From NCBI GenBank assembly GCA_046296295.1, contig JBKBLG010000017.1:11105-75104 (forward strand): a stretch of DNA of 64,000 nucleotides, written 5' to 3'. The position numbers and the translations under genes are program-made. Origin of the DNA: UBA10646 sp046296295. GTDB taxonomy: Bacteria > Bacteroidota > Bacteroidia > Chitinophagales > Chitinophagaceae. How positions within the stretch are numbered: the first letter of the stretch is position 1; each line of letters begins with the position of its first letter. The notes below the pieces were generated by a model that searched no databases, was not told where the DNA came from, and worked only from the letters and a program-made list of their open reading frames with translations. Shown piece after piece: positions 1 to 8,922 of this stretch.

Positions 1-1339
1 AATCTTTGATACGCTGTATATACTGCTGCATAATTTCGCGACGTGCACCAGGACGGGCACCGCTGATAGCATCGCAAGCTTGTATGATGGGAGAAATCAC
101 GTACTGCATCTCCATTTCGTCGTGGTGGGCTCCAATGGCATTCACTACGGCCGGATTTTCACCATATTTTTCGGCAAGTTTGGCACCCAATAAAGCGTGG
201 CTTAGTTCTGTTTCTTCGTCGGGTACTTTGCCTATATCGTGCAAAAGGCCGGCACGCTTTGCAAGCTTAGGGTTTAAGCCCAACTCGGCAGCCATAATGC
301 CACACAAATTGGCCGTTTCGCGGCTGTGCATTAATAGGTTTTGACCATATGAACTGCGGAATCGCATACGACCCACCATTCTGATCAGCTCTTTGTGTAG
401 GCCATGAACACCCAATTCCATAACTGTTCGTTCGCCAATTTCCATTACTTGCTCTTCTATTTGGCGACGTGTTTTTTCAACTACTTCTTCAATACGTGCA
501 GGGTGGATACGTCCATCGGCTACTAAGCGTTGTAAGCTTAAACGTGCAATTTCTCTGCGTAACGGATCGAATGAAGAAAGTACAATAGCTTCAGGTGTAT
601 CATCTACAATTAAATCAACACCCGTTGCGGCTTCTATGGCACGAATGTTACGACCCTCTCTGCCGATGATTTGACCTTTAATTTCATCGCTTTCGAGGTT
701 AAACACGGTAACGGTATTCTCAATCGTTTGCTCGGCAGCGGTACGTTGAATGGTTTGAATAACAATTTTGCGAGCTTCTTTAGTAGCCTTTTGTTTGGCT
801 TCTTCAATAATTTCTTGTTGTAAAGCTAGTGCTTGTGTTTGAGCTTCGTGTTTGAGGCTTTCAATCAATTGTGTTTTAGCTTCATCGGCAGTTAAGCCTG
901 CAATTTTTTCAAGGCGGCGTATGTGCTCTTCTTGATGTTTCTCAAGCTCTGTACGCTTTTGGTTCACCACTTCAATCTGTCGGTTCAGATTTTCTTTAAT
1001 GGCATCGTTTTCTTTGATTTGTTTTTCTAACGAGGCTTCTTTTTGATTAATGGTAATTTCTTTTTGCTTGATGCGGTTTTCAATTTCGCTAATTTTACGA
1101 TTCCGTTCGTTCACTTCTTTATCGTGCTCGGCACGCAGTTGTACAAACTTTTCTTTAGCTTCAAGTTGTTTTTCTTTTTTAATAGTTTCGGCTCGTAGCT
1201 CGGCTTCTTTAATAATGTTTTGAGCTTGTAAGTTCGCTTCGTCTATCTGCTTTTGTGTGTTTTTAGCGAAAATGAATTTGCCCGCAACAATGCCCGCCGC
1301 CAGTGCTACAATTCCAACTATAATGGCAGTAATTTCCAT
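1..1339 (-). CDS. rny: Ribonuclease Y, 3' end outside the window
   Basis: Membrane-anchored endoribonuclease that starts mRNA decay. Reading from the ATG at 1339 I see a hydrophobic anchor (about residues 3-22), a long charged coiled coil rich in Lys, Glu and Gln (about 25-190), a KH RNA-binding motif GREGRN near residue 226, and the metal-binding HD motif (HDIGK) at about 367. This is the RNase Y domain order. About 446 codons lie in the window; the family is usually near 520 residues, so only the C-terminal part is missing. It is divergent from the DUF72 gene across a 394-bp gap. The start is chosen because the anchor begins right after it. Confidence 0.96.
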   Translation of the reverse strand, partial: MEITAIIVGIVALAAGIVAGKFIFAKNTQKQIDEANLQAQNIIKEAELRAETIKKEKQLEAKEKFVQLRAEHDKEVNERNRKISEIENRIKQKEITINQKEASLEKQIKENDAIKENLNRQIEVVNQKRTELEKHQEEHIRRLEKIAGLTADEAKTQLIESLKHEAQTQALALQQEIIEEAKQKATKEARKIVIQTIQRTAAEQTIENTVTVFNLESDEIKGQIIGREGRNIRAIEAATGVDLIVDDTPEAIVLSSFDPLRREIARLSLQRLVADGRIHPARIEEVVEKTRRQIEEQVMEIGERTVMELGVHGLHKELIRMVGRMRFRSSYGQNLLMHSRETANLCGIMAAELGLNPKLAKRAGLLHDIGKVPDEETELSHALLGAKLAEKYGENPAVVNAIGAHHDEMEMQYVISPIIQACDAISGARPGARREIMQQYIQRIKD

Positions 1340-1650
1340 GCTTTTCCTTTGGTTTTACGATAAAACTGTGTGTATTTCTGTTGTTCTTAATGCAATGAAT
1401 ATAGTAAAAACTCATGGCAAGGCGGCGAAGATAAAAAAAGCAAGCCACACTAATGCAACTAGCTTATGAAAGTAGCAACTCCCAAAATGAATTGCTTTTT
1501 TCCCAAAATGAAACAATCGTACACAGAAATTAGTTCAACCCCATTGATAATCAATGAGTTATAAGATTTTCAACAGTTGGCACTAGGTTTGCTATTTTAT
1601 TTATGTCCGTTTTTTTATACCCGCACAGTACCCAAAAGCTTAAAACTTTT

Positions 1651-1677
1651 AAATCTCTCTATCTTGAGAGATTTTTT
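1651..1677 (+). terminator. Hairpin followed by a T-run
   Basis: AAATCTCTC (1651-1659) pairs with GAGAGATTT (1666-1674) across a 6-base loop, followed by T residues. It looks like an intrinsic terminator on the plus strand, yet no plus-strand gene precedes it. It may end a short transcript or act as an attenuator before the DUF72 gene. Confidence 0.5.
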
Positions 1678-1681
1678 ATTG

Positions 1682-1695
1682 CCTTACGGTAAATG
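1682..1695 (+). repeat. Repeat CCTTACGGTAAATG, exact
   Basis: Exact 14-base copy, forward, between rny and the DUF72 gene. Confidence 0.9.
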
Positions 1696-1712
1696 ACCAC
1701 GCACAGCATATG

Positions 1713-1720
1713 TAGTTTTG
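1713..1720 (+). promoter_or_regulatory. Bacteroidota -7 box (TAGTTTTG) of the DUF72 gene
   Basis: TAGTTTTG fits TAnnTTTG and lies 13 bases before the ATG at 1734, so the mRNA leader would be very short. I see no clear -33 TTTG at the expected distance. Confidence 0.5.
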
Positions 1721-1733
1721 GCAAAAACCAATC

Positions 1734-2636
1734 ATGGAATTTGGCCGTGTAGATACGCATTTACTGCAAAGTATAGATTTATCGTTAGCACCTGAACCCG
1801 CCTGGAATCGGCAGTTTTTAGGAAAGCCAAACACCCATACTACCCAACTGTATTTAGGTTGTTCTACATGGGGACGCCCCGAGTGGGTGGGCAAAATTTA
1901 CCCGCCGAAAACCAAAGAAAAAGATTACTTGCAACATTATGTGCAACACTATAACAGCATAGAACTAAATGCCACACACTACAAAGTGTACGATGCAGCA
2001 GCTATTGCCAAATGGAAAGCCAAAGCTGCTGGACGCACTTTTTTATTCTGCCCCAAAATGTATCAGGGCGTTACACACCGTGGTAGCTTACGAGGTAAAG
2101 ATGCTTTAACAACTGCTTTTTTAGCAGGTGTACTAGCTTTTGAGGAGCATTTAGGACCAATTTTCATACAAGTAAGCGAATATTATGCCCCTACTCGTAA
2201 GGCCGATTTATTTGCCTACCTCGCTAGCCTGCCTACCGACCTTACTTTTTTTGTAGAAATGCGCCACCCCGATTGGTTTGCACGGCCGGAACATTGGAAC
2301 GATTTGTTGGTGCACTTACGGCAAATGAATATTGGCTTGGTTATTACCGATGCTGCCGGCCGCAGAGACTGCTGCCATATGCACCTTACCATTCCGAAAG
2401 TGTTTATCAGGTATGTTGGTAACAGCCTACACCCTACCGACTATACCCGTGTCGATGCATGGATGCAACGTATGCACTACTGGATGGAGCAGGGCATTGA
2501 ATCTATTTACTTTTTTATGCACATGCACAACGAAACCTATTCGCCAGAACTTACGGTGTACATGGTAGATGCAATGAATAACAACATGCATACGCATTTA
2601 GTAAAACCAACTTTTCAAAGTAATACGCTGTTTTAA
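1734..2636 (+). CDS. DUF72 (YecE-like) family protein
   Basis: DUF72 proteins have a TIM-barrel-like fold and no firmly established biochemical role. The 300-residue product shows the family blocks in order: YLGCSTWG with GKIYPP near residues 40-58, YNSIELNATHY near 73-83, and VEMRHPDW in the middle. Family length is usually 240-300. A 39-residue leader before the first block could mean the true start is further in, but the promoter box at 1713 supports 1734. It converges on umuC, with 11 bases between the stop codons. DUF72 genes often sit near DNA-repair or redox genes; no function can be read directly. Confidence 0.85.
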   Translation: MEFGRVDTHLLQSIDLSLAPEPAWNRQFLGKPNTHTTQLYLGCSTWGRPEWVGKIYPPKTKEKDYLQHYVQHYNSIELNATHYKVYDAAAIAKWKAKAAGRTFLFCPKMYQGVTHRGSLRGKDALTTAFLAGVLAFEEHLGPIFIQVSEYYAPTRKADLFAYLASLPTDLTFFVEMRHPDWFARPEHWNDLLVHLRQMNIGLVITDAAGRRDCCHMHLTIPKVFIRYVGNSLHPTDYTRVDAWMQRMHYWMEQGIESIYFFMHMHNETYSPELTVYMVDAMNNNMHTHLVKPTFQSNTLF

Positions 2637-2644
2637 TAGTGTAG

Positions 2645-2658
2645 CATTTACGTAAGTA
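2645..2658 (-). repeat. Repeat variant CATTTACGTAAGTA (one base deleted)
   Basis: Like the 14-base repeat but lacking one central C, which makes TTACGTAA a perfect palindrome. It overlaps the umuC stop codon. Confidence 0.5.
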
Positions 2659-3958
2659 CATACATCTCTTCCCAACGTGTGGTGTAACGCGGACTATTAA
2701 AGTTCTGTTGCATTTTCCAATTGCGAGTTGTACCGCTCGCAGCCGACTTTACCATATCGTTACGATGTGAAAAGTTGATGTTATCCATTACTGCCATCAA
2801 TTGTTGTAGTTGCTTGGTTTTAGTAGTTTTTGCAGCATCTTGAGGTGTTGCATCGAACAATACATTCGATACCTGATGCACGCTGCACAAGCCCGATACC
2901 ATTACACCTGCTTTTTTATATACCTGACCCGGCTTAAACAATTGTTCGGCCAATTGTAATGCCGGACGAATAAGTTCATGTGCAATATTAGTTGGCTGCG
3001 GTAAGGTAACTGCCGCACTCCAGGTAGGGCCGTGCCGAAAGCGACCATCGGGGTGCTTATCACCTTTAGGTACTACAAACACTTGTAATTGCGTAGCACA
3101 AGCATACTGCCTCCGTAGTTTTTCGGCAACACGACTGGTGTAGGTTGCAACGGCCTGCCGAATACTTTCTACATCACTTACAGGAATACCAAACATGCGA
3201 GTGGTAGCAATCATTTGTTTCTGTTCAAGGGGGGCTTTCATATCTATGCAAGGTTCGCCACGTAATTCGCGTAATAACCGTACGCCCACCACACCACCTA
3301 ACTGGCGCTGTGCCCATTGTAACGGCTGTTGCCGTAACTGCAAAGCGTTTGTAATGCCAATGCTCTTAAGTTTTATAGCATATTTTCTACCAACACCCCA
3401 CACATCTTCAATGGCAGTATTTTGTAGTGCATGTTGTTCAGCAGCAGCATCGGCTAGTATTAAGATACCGCCGGTAGCTGCTTTATTTTTTTTGGCTAAC
3501 CTATTGGCAACTTTAGACAGCACTTTGGTACGAGCTACGCCAATAGACACCCTAATACCCGTCCATTCTGCTACCGTATCACGTATTTTTTCAATGAACG
3601 TTGGCAACAATACTGTAGGTATATGAGATAGTTCTAAAAAGGCTTCATCCACCGAATATACTTCTACCAATGCAGCATCGCCCATGAGGTGTATGAGTGT
3701 ATCCATTATACGCCTACTCATATCGCCGTATAAATTGTAGTTCGAAGAAAATACAGCCACACCATGTTTTTCAATGATTGGTTTTTCTTTAAAGTAAGGG
3801 CCAGCCATACCAATGCCTAATGCCTTTGCAGGATCGTTGCGGGCAATCACACATCCATCGTTATTACTTAAAACAACAATAGGCTTACCATCTAAATCTG
3901 GCCTAAATACTGTTTCGCAAGCACAATAAAAACTATTACAATCTACAATGGCTTTCAT
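2648..3958 (-). CDS. umuC: Y-family DNA polymerase, UmuC subunit
   Basis: Catalytic subunit of a translesion polymerase (Pol V type). The 436-residue product keeps the metal ligands: Asp6 in IVDCNSFY and Asp104-Glu105 in YSVDEAFLEL. It also has the SNNDGCVIAR loop (residues 31-40), helix-hairpin-helix-like residues around 185-215, and a C-terminal UmuC tail ending in a YTTRWEE block. Length is normal (about 420). The start at 3958 opens on the conserved MKAIVDCN. It lies 41 bp downstream of umuD in the same direction, the classic umuDC order. It looks intact although umuD does not, so its cofactor may come from elsewhere. Confidence 0.95.
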   Translation of the reverse strand: MKAIVDCNSFYCACETVFRPDLDGKPIVVLSNNDGCVIARNDPAKALGIGMAGPYFKEKPIIEKHGVAVFSSNYNLYGDMSRRIMDTLIHLMGDAALVEVYSVDEAFLELSHIPTVLLPTFIEKIRDTVAEWTGIRVSIGVARTKVLSKVANRLAKKNKAATGGILILADAAAEQHALQNTAIEDVWGVGRKYAIKLKSIGITNALQLRQQPLQWAQRQLGGVVGVRLLRELRGEPCIDMKAPLEQKQMIATTRMFGIPVSDVESIRQAVATYTSRVAEKLRRQYACATQLQVFVVPKGDKHPDGRFRHGPTWSAAVTLPQPTNIAHELIRPALQLAEQLFKPGQVYKKAGVMVSGLCSVHQVSNVLFDATPQDAAKTTKTKQLQQLMAVMDNINFSHRNDMVKSAASGTTRNWKMQQNFNSPRYTTRWEEMYVLT

Positions 3959-3999
3959 ACACTACACTGTTATACAATAACACCTATTAAACAATCCTA

Positions 4000-4465
4000 T
4001 TACTTCATTGCAGCATTAGCATATTGCAGTAAGGCAGGCTCTACCATATTAATAATGCAAGTAACAATACCCCATACGGTTATTTGTTGAAACTCGTTGA
4101 TAGCCACCCAACTTTGAGTATCGCCATCAATGGTTAGCATGAGCTTGCCATTACGTAACAGTACACGCCTAATTAACAGTTCGCCATCAATGGTAGCTAC
4201 TACAATTTTTCCATCGGCTGGTCGAATGCTTCTATCTACGATCAACACATTATTTTTATGAATACCTGCTGCCGCCATAGTGTTATTATTCACTCTAAAA
4301 AAAAAAGGTAGCAGGCTTATTCATAATAAGGTGTTCATTTAAATCAATACCACGTTCGGCATAATCGTCGGCAGCAGCACCAAAGCCTGTAGCATTGATT
4401 GTACGTACTTGTTGTTGGGTGAAATTTTTAGTACCCGTATAGGCCGCTTTAAAACTACTAGACAT
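4000..4465 (-). pseudogene. umuD: UmuD-like S24 protein, frameshifted in a T10 tract, catalytic dyad replaced
   Basis: UmuD activates UmuC after self-cleavage by a Ser-Lys dyad. Reading from the ATG at 4465 gives 56 residues (TGFGAAADDYAER near the usual cleavage region, IDLNEHLI, then PATFFF) and a TAG stop right after ten T residues (A-run 4297-4306 on the plus strand). With nine T residues the frame continues through RVNNNTM, LIVDRS and DGELLIRR to the stop at 4000, about 154 residues in all. The residue aligned with catalytic Ser60 is Thr (NTM instead of DSM), and the one aligned with Lys97 is Arg (LIRR instead of TVKK). Either the gene is decaying, or slippage in the T-tract yields a non-cleavable protein. 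An error in the homopolymer count is also possible. Confidence 0.8.
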
Positions 4466-4537
4466 ACTATGAAATTTAATTTTGAAGAAACTAATTTTTT
4501 TAGCAATTTTATGCCAATATTTTTAGTTTTAAAAAAA

Positions 4538-4903
4538 ATGTTTATGCACAGCAATATTGTATCTATACACAATAACACCAATAGCATCGCTGCACAACAA
4601 TACCTTGTTAGTGCTCAACTTACCGATGGCACCTTGCTTACTTTAGCTGGTTTTAGTGCTGCTTCACACGCAGAAGCCTTGCTTGTTAAATTGCTATATA
4701 ATATTAGTCGCCACCAGGCGAGCACCCTTTCGCAGTGGTTGGTGCATATTCATTGCACTTTACAACAAGGAGTACTTCCTATACAAAGTATGCAAGCACT
4801 ACACTGCATACCAGCAGAAAAAATGTATGATATGCCGGCTGCAATATGCTTATATCAAACACAGCCCACCGCTCAACTCATTACTAAAATTACTTTACAG
4901 TAA
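4538..4903 (+). CDS. Small hypothetical protein
   Basis: I do not recognise this protein of about 121 residues. I start it at the ATG at 4538 (or the one at 4544), because the longer reading frame from 4409 runs backward over umuD coding sequence. The product has a mixed alpha/beta look, with a stretch of alternating hydrophobic residues (QYLVSAQLTDGTLLTLAGF) suggesting strands, no signal peptide, few charges and many Gln and Ala. It is divergent from umuD and 13 bp upstream of the 2H phosphoesterase gene, so it probably leads that operon. Its codon use resembles its neighbours. Confidence 0.6.
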   Translation: MFMHSNIVSIHNNTNSIAAQQYLVSAQLTDGTLLTLAGFSAASHAEALLVKLLYNISRHQASTLSQWLVHIHCTLQQGVLPIQSMQALHCIPAEKMYDMPAAICLYQTQPTAQLITKITLQ

Positions 4904-4916
4904 ATGTAGCTTCGAT

Positions 4917-5555
4917 ATGCAACATCTATTTACAAAAGGGCGCCAATCAATAAACACCAAACATAGTTGGGCCACTATTAATGAGTATTTGTTGGTACTG
5001 AATCTTACACCTGCTATGGAAGAAAAGGTAATGCAAGTGAAACAAGCATTTGCTAATACCTACAACCACCCACCAGCCGCATTTAGCAAACCACATATTA
5101 CCCTTGTAAGTTTTTCGCAAATTGCTCTAGCCGAACAAAATATGGTACAACAATTACAACAACACATACAACAGCACACGCCTATAACAATTACTACAGA
5201 AGGGTTTGGCAGCCTTCCTACACACACTCTTTACTGTAAAGTAACTAGTAACAACAGTATTGTTGCATTGGTAAAACACTTACGAGGCATGCAGCGATTG
5301 CTTACACTCAATCAATTTAACAAACCACATTTTATTACAACACCCCATATCACCATTGCACAGAAGCTACAAGCATGGCAATATGAACAAGGTTGGAAAG
5401 CGTACAAGCATCAACAATTTACCGCAAGGTGCATTACAGATAAAGTAGTATTGCTGCGGCGCAATGCATTACAAAAAAATTATACTTCTGTACAAATATT
5501 TCATCTAGCAGGCATCGCACAAAAGAAGGCTGCTACCCAAACACAATTATTCTGA
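4917..5555 (+). CDS. 2H phosphoesterase / 2'-5' RNA ligase-like protein
   Basis: The 2H superfamily acts on 2'-5' or cyclic phosphodiester bonds in RNA or nucleotides. From the ATG at 4917 the product has 212 residues with the two defining HxT motifs, His60-Ile-Thr62 (KPHITLV) and His144-Ile-Thr146 (TPHITIA), at the usual spacing. A longer in-frame extension from 4656 overlaps the previous gene and lacks family features, so I reject it. The stop lies 4 bp before the radical SAM start, which implies co-translation. The real substrate is unknown; in this setting RNA or nucleotide repair is a reasonable guess. Confidence 0.85.
   Translation: MQHLFTKGRQSINTKHSWATINEYLLVLNLTPAMEEKVMQVKQAFANTYNHPPAAFSKPHITLVSFSQIALAEQNMVQQLQQHIQQHTPITITTEGFGSLPTHTLYCKVTSNNSIVALVKHLRGMQRLLTLNQFNKPHFITTPHITIAQKLQAWQYEQGWKAYKHQQFTARCITDKVVLLRRNALQKNYTSVQIFHLAGIAQKKAATQTQLF
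5417..5430 (-). repeat. Repeat variant ATTTACCGCAAGGT
   Basis: One-substitution variant (GCAAGG for GTAAGG) inside the 2H phosphoesterase gene, read as Phe-Thr-Ala-Arg. Confidence 0.5.
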
Positions 5556-5559
5556 TGAT

Positions 5560-6663
5560 ATGCAACAAGGCAACCCTAATTTGCAACCCAAGGCATCTAC
5601 AAAAGATGACAATCAATTGTACTTAAAGGGGCGTGGTGCCCAAATAAATACAGACAATAAATTTTTAATACAATCACATGCTCGCATGCATGTTGAAGCT
5701 ATTGACGATTGGGATATACCTAACAGCGCTACTACTTACATTACATCGCAAGCAAAATCGCTGGTGAACAAAGTAGAAAGCCCTGACGTGCAAATGTTTT
5801 ATAGTATGAACCCTTACCAAGGTTGCGAACATGGTTGCATTTATTGCTATGCTCGTAATGCACATGAATACTGGGGTTACAGTGCTGGATTAGATTTTGA
5901 ACGCAAGATAATTGTAAAGCAGAATGCTCCTACATTGTTACAGCAATTTTTAGCACATCCATCGTGGCAAGGTGTACCCATTAGTTTGAGTGGTAATACC
6001 GATTGTTATCAACCGGCAGAACAAAAGTTTCAACTCACAAGGCAACTATTACAAGTATGCAGTAAATACAACCAACCAGTAGGTATTATCACTAAAAATG
6101 CAGGTATATTAAGAGATGTTGATTTGTTACAATCAATGGCACAACGCAAGCTAGTAAGTGTACTTGTATCTATCACTACATTTAATGAACCATTACGTCG
6201 TGTAATGGAGCCACGCACTACCACTGCTGCGCAACGCTTGCGTGTAATTGAAACATTGAGTAAAGCCGGTGTTCGAATGGGCATTATGGCAGGCCCAATG
6301 ATACCAGGCTTAAATGAACATGAGCTGCAACAAATACTACAATCGGCTAGTAATGCCGGGGCAGTGTTTAGTGCTTATACGTTTGTGCGTTTGAATGGTG
6401 CTATTAAATTTTTATTTCATGATTGGCTCTATAAAAATTTTCCGGACCGAGCCGATAAAGTTTGGCATTTAATTGAATCGGGGCATGGTGGGAAGGTAAA
6501 CGATAGCCGCTTTGGAACACGTATGAAAGGCGAGGGCCCCATTGGCAATTTAGTGCGTCAGCAGTTTATCAAATACAATCAACGGTACGGTCTTAATCAA
6601 GAACGATGGGATTTAGATAGCACTCAATTTAAACGGCCTGGAGAGCAAATCAGCTTGTTTTAA
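5560..6663 (+). CDS. PA0069/Rv2578c-type radical SAM protein
   Basis: Radical SAM enzyme of the branch related to spore photoproduct lyase. The 367-residue product carries the Fe-S motif CX3CX2C as Cys89, Cys93 and Cys96 (GCEHGCIYCYAR), followed by LSGNTDCYQPAE and GIITKN blocks typical of the PA0069 family. An N-terminal segment with a KGRGA motif is also typical. Length fits (350-370). It follows the 2H phosphoesterase after 4 bp. The substrate is not established for this family; nearness to umuDC suggests, but does not prove, a link to nucleic-acid damage. Confidence 0.9.
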   Translation: MQQGNPNLQPKASTKDDNQLYLKGRGAQINTDNKFLIQSHARMHVEAIDDWDIPNSATTYITSQAKSLVNKVESPDVQMFYSMNPYQGCEHGCIYCYARNAHEYWGYSAGLDFERKIIVKQNAPTLLQQFLAHPSWQGVPISLSGNTDCYQPAEQKFQLTRQLLQVCSKYNQPVGIITKNAGILRDVDLLQSMAQRKLVSVLVSITTFNEPLRRVMEPRTTTAAQRLRVIETLSKAGVRMGIMAGPMIPGLNEHELQQILQSASNAGAVFSAYTFVRLNGAIKFLFHDWLYKNFPDRADKVWHLIESGHGGKVNDSRFGTRMKGEGPIGNLVRQQFIKYNQRYGLNQERWDLDSTQFKRPGEQISLF

Positions 6664-8922
6664 TTACAACCTTAATACACCAACTCGGTGTAACGTACTC
6701 ATGGGTTTTTTATCCCAAAACAATTCAAAATCGTATAATCCAAAGGCCTCGTAACTTTCTTTTACTTGTTGCAGTGTAGTAAGTTGTTCACTTACGTAAA
6801 TGCTCCACTGTGGCAACTGCGTTATAAGCCACTCACCTTCTTCTTTAGTAAGCTGCACACTAACAACCGATCGCATTGTATGAAATTGTAGCTCCATCAT
6901 CTCCCAAGTATGCCCTTTTTTACGCTTGGTGAAAATGGTTGCTGTAGGCATATTACCAATGAAAACTACCTTTGCGTTAGGCTTAAACACAGGTACAACA
7001 TCGTTTAAAAGACAATCTTGTATATACGTTGGTGTAACGGTTGTTTTAGGAACTTTCAGACCATCGAACCAAGTATGTAATGGTTGATCAAACCCAATAC
7101 CATGCATATAATTCAATAGCGATTTTTTTAATCCATAGCCAAAACTATCATGATCGGCACCTGAGGGATCTATATGCTGTACATCGTTATCAGCAAAGGC
7201 AATAGCCACATCGGCAGCTTTATGTACACCAAATTTTTCTGGCGCTAGCCCAACAGGGCTATGAGCCGTCATAGCGAATTGATGCCAAAAAGCAGATTGT
7301 AGAACACCTGCTTGAAACATTTGTCGGACCATTTCAAGTGAATCGATGGTTTCTTGTGCTGTTTGTGTTGGAAATCCATACATCAAATAGGCATGCACCA
7401 TAATACCTGCTTCTGTAAAATGCCGGTTCACTTGTGCCACTTGTGCAACAGTTATTCCTTTTTGTATTAAAGCAAGTAACCGATCACTTGCTACTTCTAA
7501 ACCTCCTGATACACCAATACAGCCCGAAGTACGTAACAATAAGCAAAGGTCTCTTGTGAAACTTTTTTCAAAGCGAATGTTAGTCCACCAACTCACCACC
7601 AAACGCCTACGAATAATTTCTAATGCAACTTCACGCATTAAAGCAGGAGGGGCTGCTTCGTCAACAAAATGAAAACCATTATTACCAGTTTGTGTAACAA
7701 GCTGCTCCATACGATCTACAATAGTTTTAGCAGCTACAGGTTCATACAATCGAATATAATCGAGCGATACATCACAGAAAGTACACTTACCCCAATAACA
7801 TCCATGCGCCATGGTTAATTTATTCCATCTACCATTACTCCATAGGCTATGCATAGGGTTCAAAATTTCTATAGCCTGTAAGTAATCATATAACTTAAAA
7901 TCGCTGTAATCGGGTGTACCAACTTCGGCTTGCTTATAATCTTTACAACTAGCATTGTTAATGTAAGCTAGCGCACCATCTTGTAATAAGTAAGTTCTTT
8001 TAAGTTCGTTAGCAGTAATTTGGTGGTTCAGATATAAGTATAAATTTTCAATGGGAGCTTCGCCATCATCAAGAGTAATAAAATCGTAGTAGTCAAATAC
8101 CCTTGCATCTTTCAAACTACGAAGTTCTGTATTTGCAAAGCCACCACCCATTGCTACTTTGATATTAGGATGGTGCTTTTTGATATACTGACCACAACGA
8201 AGTGACGCAAATAAATTACCAGGAAAAGGTACTGATAAAGCTACTAACATTGGTTGAACCTGCTGCAAATACTGTTCGAGCAAATCTATCAAAATGCTAT
8301 CCACCAGAGATAATGGCTGTTGCAACGCATCGTTCAATGCATCGAAGCTATTAGCACTTCTCCCCAAGCGTTCTGCATACCTACTGAAACCAAAATGCGG
8401 ATCGATACAGGCTTTAATATAATCACTAATATCTTCAAGATACATGGTAGCCAAGTATTTGGCTTTATCTTCAACACCCATTGTTCCGAAAGCCCATTCT
8501 AAATCATCTATCTGTGCAAAACGGCTCGCTTCAGGTAAGAAATTTCGCCTTGCTATAAAGTGTGCCAAAGTTGGATTTTTCCCCTGCAAAAAAAGTATAA
8601 CATCATCAATCGTTTGTACATAAGCATCTCTCAAAGTATAAATGCGTTGTATATTTTCTTCATATTCATTTTCCCGTAAGGGCTTACTAAATATTTGTGC
8701 TAATCCTTTCTTACTAAATAATTGTAGTGTAACCTCTATACCCAAATCGGCTTGGAAACTAGTGATGCCCCTGGTATTTAAAAATCCTTTCAAATACGCA
8801 GTTGCCGGATATGGCGTATTCAATTGTGTAAAAGGAGGCGTTATGAGAAGAATGCTTGCTAACACTACAAAATATTTGTGCAAAGGTATTGCCAAGCTGC
8901 CATTGATTTTCTTTTTGTTCAA
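6664..8922 (-). CDS. Radical SAM protein with N-terminal B12-binding-like domain
   Basis: The 752-residue protein has an N-terminal region beginning VLLITPPFTQLNTPYPA, the usual opening of cobalamin-binding-type radical SAM enzymes, then a segment LVALSVPFPGNLFASLRCGQ and AMGGGFAN, and the Fe-S motif in GCYWGKCTFC near residues 374-383 (CX4CX2C). After it come VDEAAPP, a GVSGGLEVAS SAM-binding block and YGFPTQT. It ends just past the radical SAM gene on the other strand (tail to tail). The start at 8922 places a short basic segment before the first strand. The family is common in Bacteroidota but the reaction is unknown. Confidence 0.88.
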   Translation of the reverse strand: MNKKKINGSLAIPLHKYFVVLASILLITPPFTQLNTPYPATAYLKGFLNTRGITSFQADLGIEVTLQLFSKKGLAQIFSKPLRENEYEENIQRIYTLRDAYVQTIDDVILFLQGKNPTLAHFIARRNFLPEASRFAQIDDLEWAFGTMGVEDKAKYLATMYLEDISDYIKACIDPHFGFSRYAERLGRSANSFDALNDALQQPLSLVDSILIDLLEQYLQQVQPMLVALSVPFPGNLFASLRCGQYIKKHHPNIKVAMGGGFANTELRSLKDARVFDYYDFITLDDGEAPIENLYLYLNHQITANELKRTYLLQDGALAYINNASCKDYKQAEVGTPDYSDFKLYDYLQAIEILNPMHSLWSNGRWNKLTMAHGCYWGKCTFCDVSLDYIRLYEPVAAKTIVDRMEQLVTQTGNNGFHFVDEAAPPALMREVALEIIRRRLVVSWWTNIRFEKSFTRDLCLLLRTSGCIGVSGGLEVASDRLLALIQKGITVAQVAQVNRHFTEAGIMVHAYLMYGFPTQTAQETIDSLEMVRQMFQAGVLQSAFWHQFAMTAHSPVGLAPEKFGVHKAADVAIAFADNDVQHIDPSGADHDSFGYGLKKSLLNYMHGIGFDQPLHTWFDGLKVPKTTVTPTYIQDCLLNDVVPVFKPNAKVVFIGNMPTATIFTKRKKGHTWEMMELQFHTMRSVVSVQLTKEEGEWLITQLPQWSIYVSEQLTTLQQVKESYEAFGLYDFELFWDKKPMSTLHRVGVLRL

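Larger units (their letters stand above)
1340..1733. other. Intergenic region between rny and the DUF72 gene
   Basis: This divergent gap holds a hairpin with a T-run at 1651-1677, an exact copy of the 14-base repeat at 1682-1695, and a TAnnTTTG promoter box at 1713-1720. The remaining 310 bases next to rny show no gene or recognisable RNA. Confidence 0.6.

Noticed and set aside
4409..4537. Longer start for the small hypothetical gene
   Set aside because: It runs over the umuD N-terminal coding region on the other strand, and the residues have no protein-like pattern.
4656..4916. N-terminal extension of the 2H phosphoesterase
   Set aside because: It overlaps the preceding gene in another frame and lacks family features; the ATG at 4917 fits.
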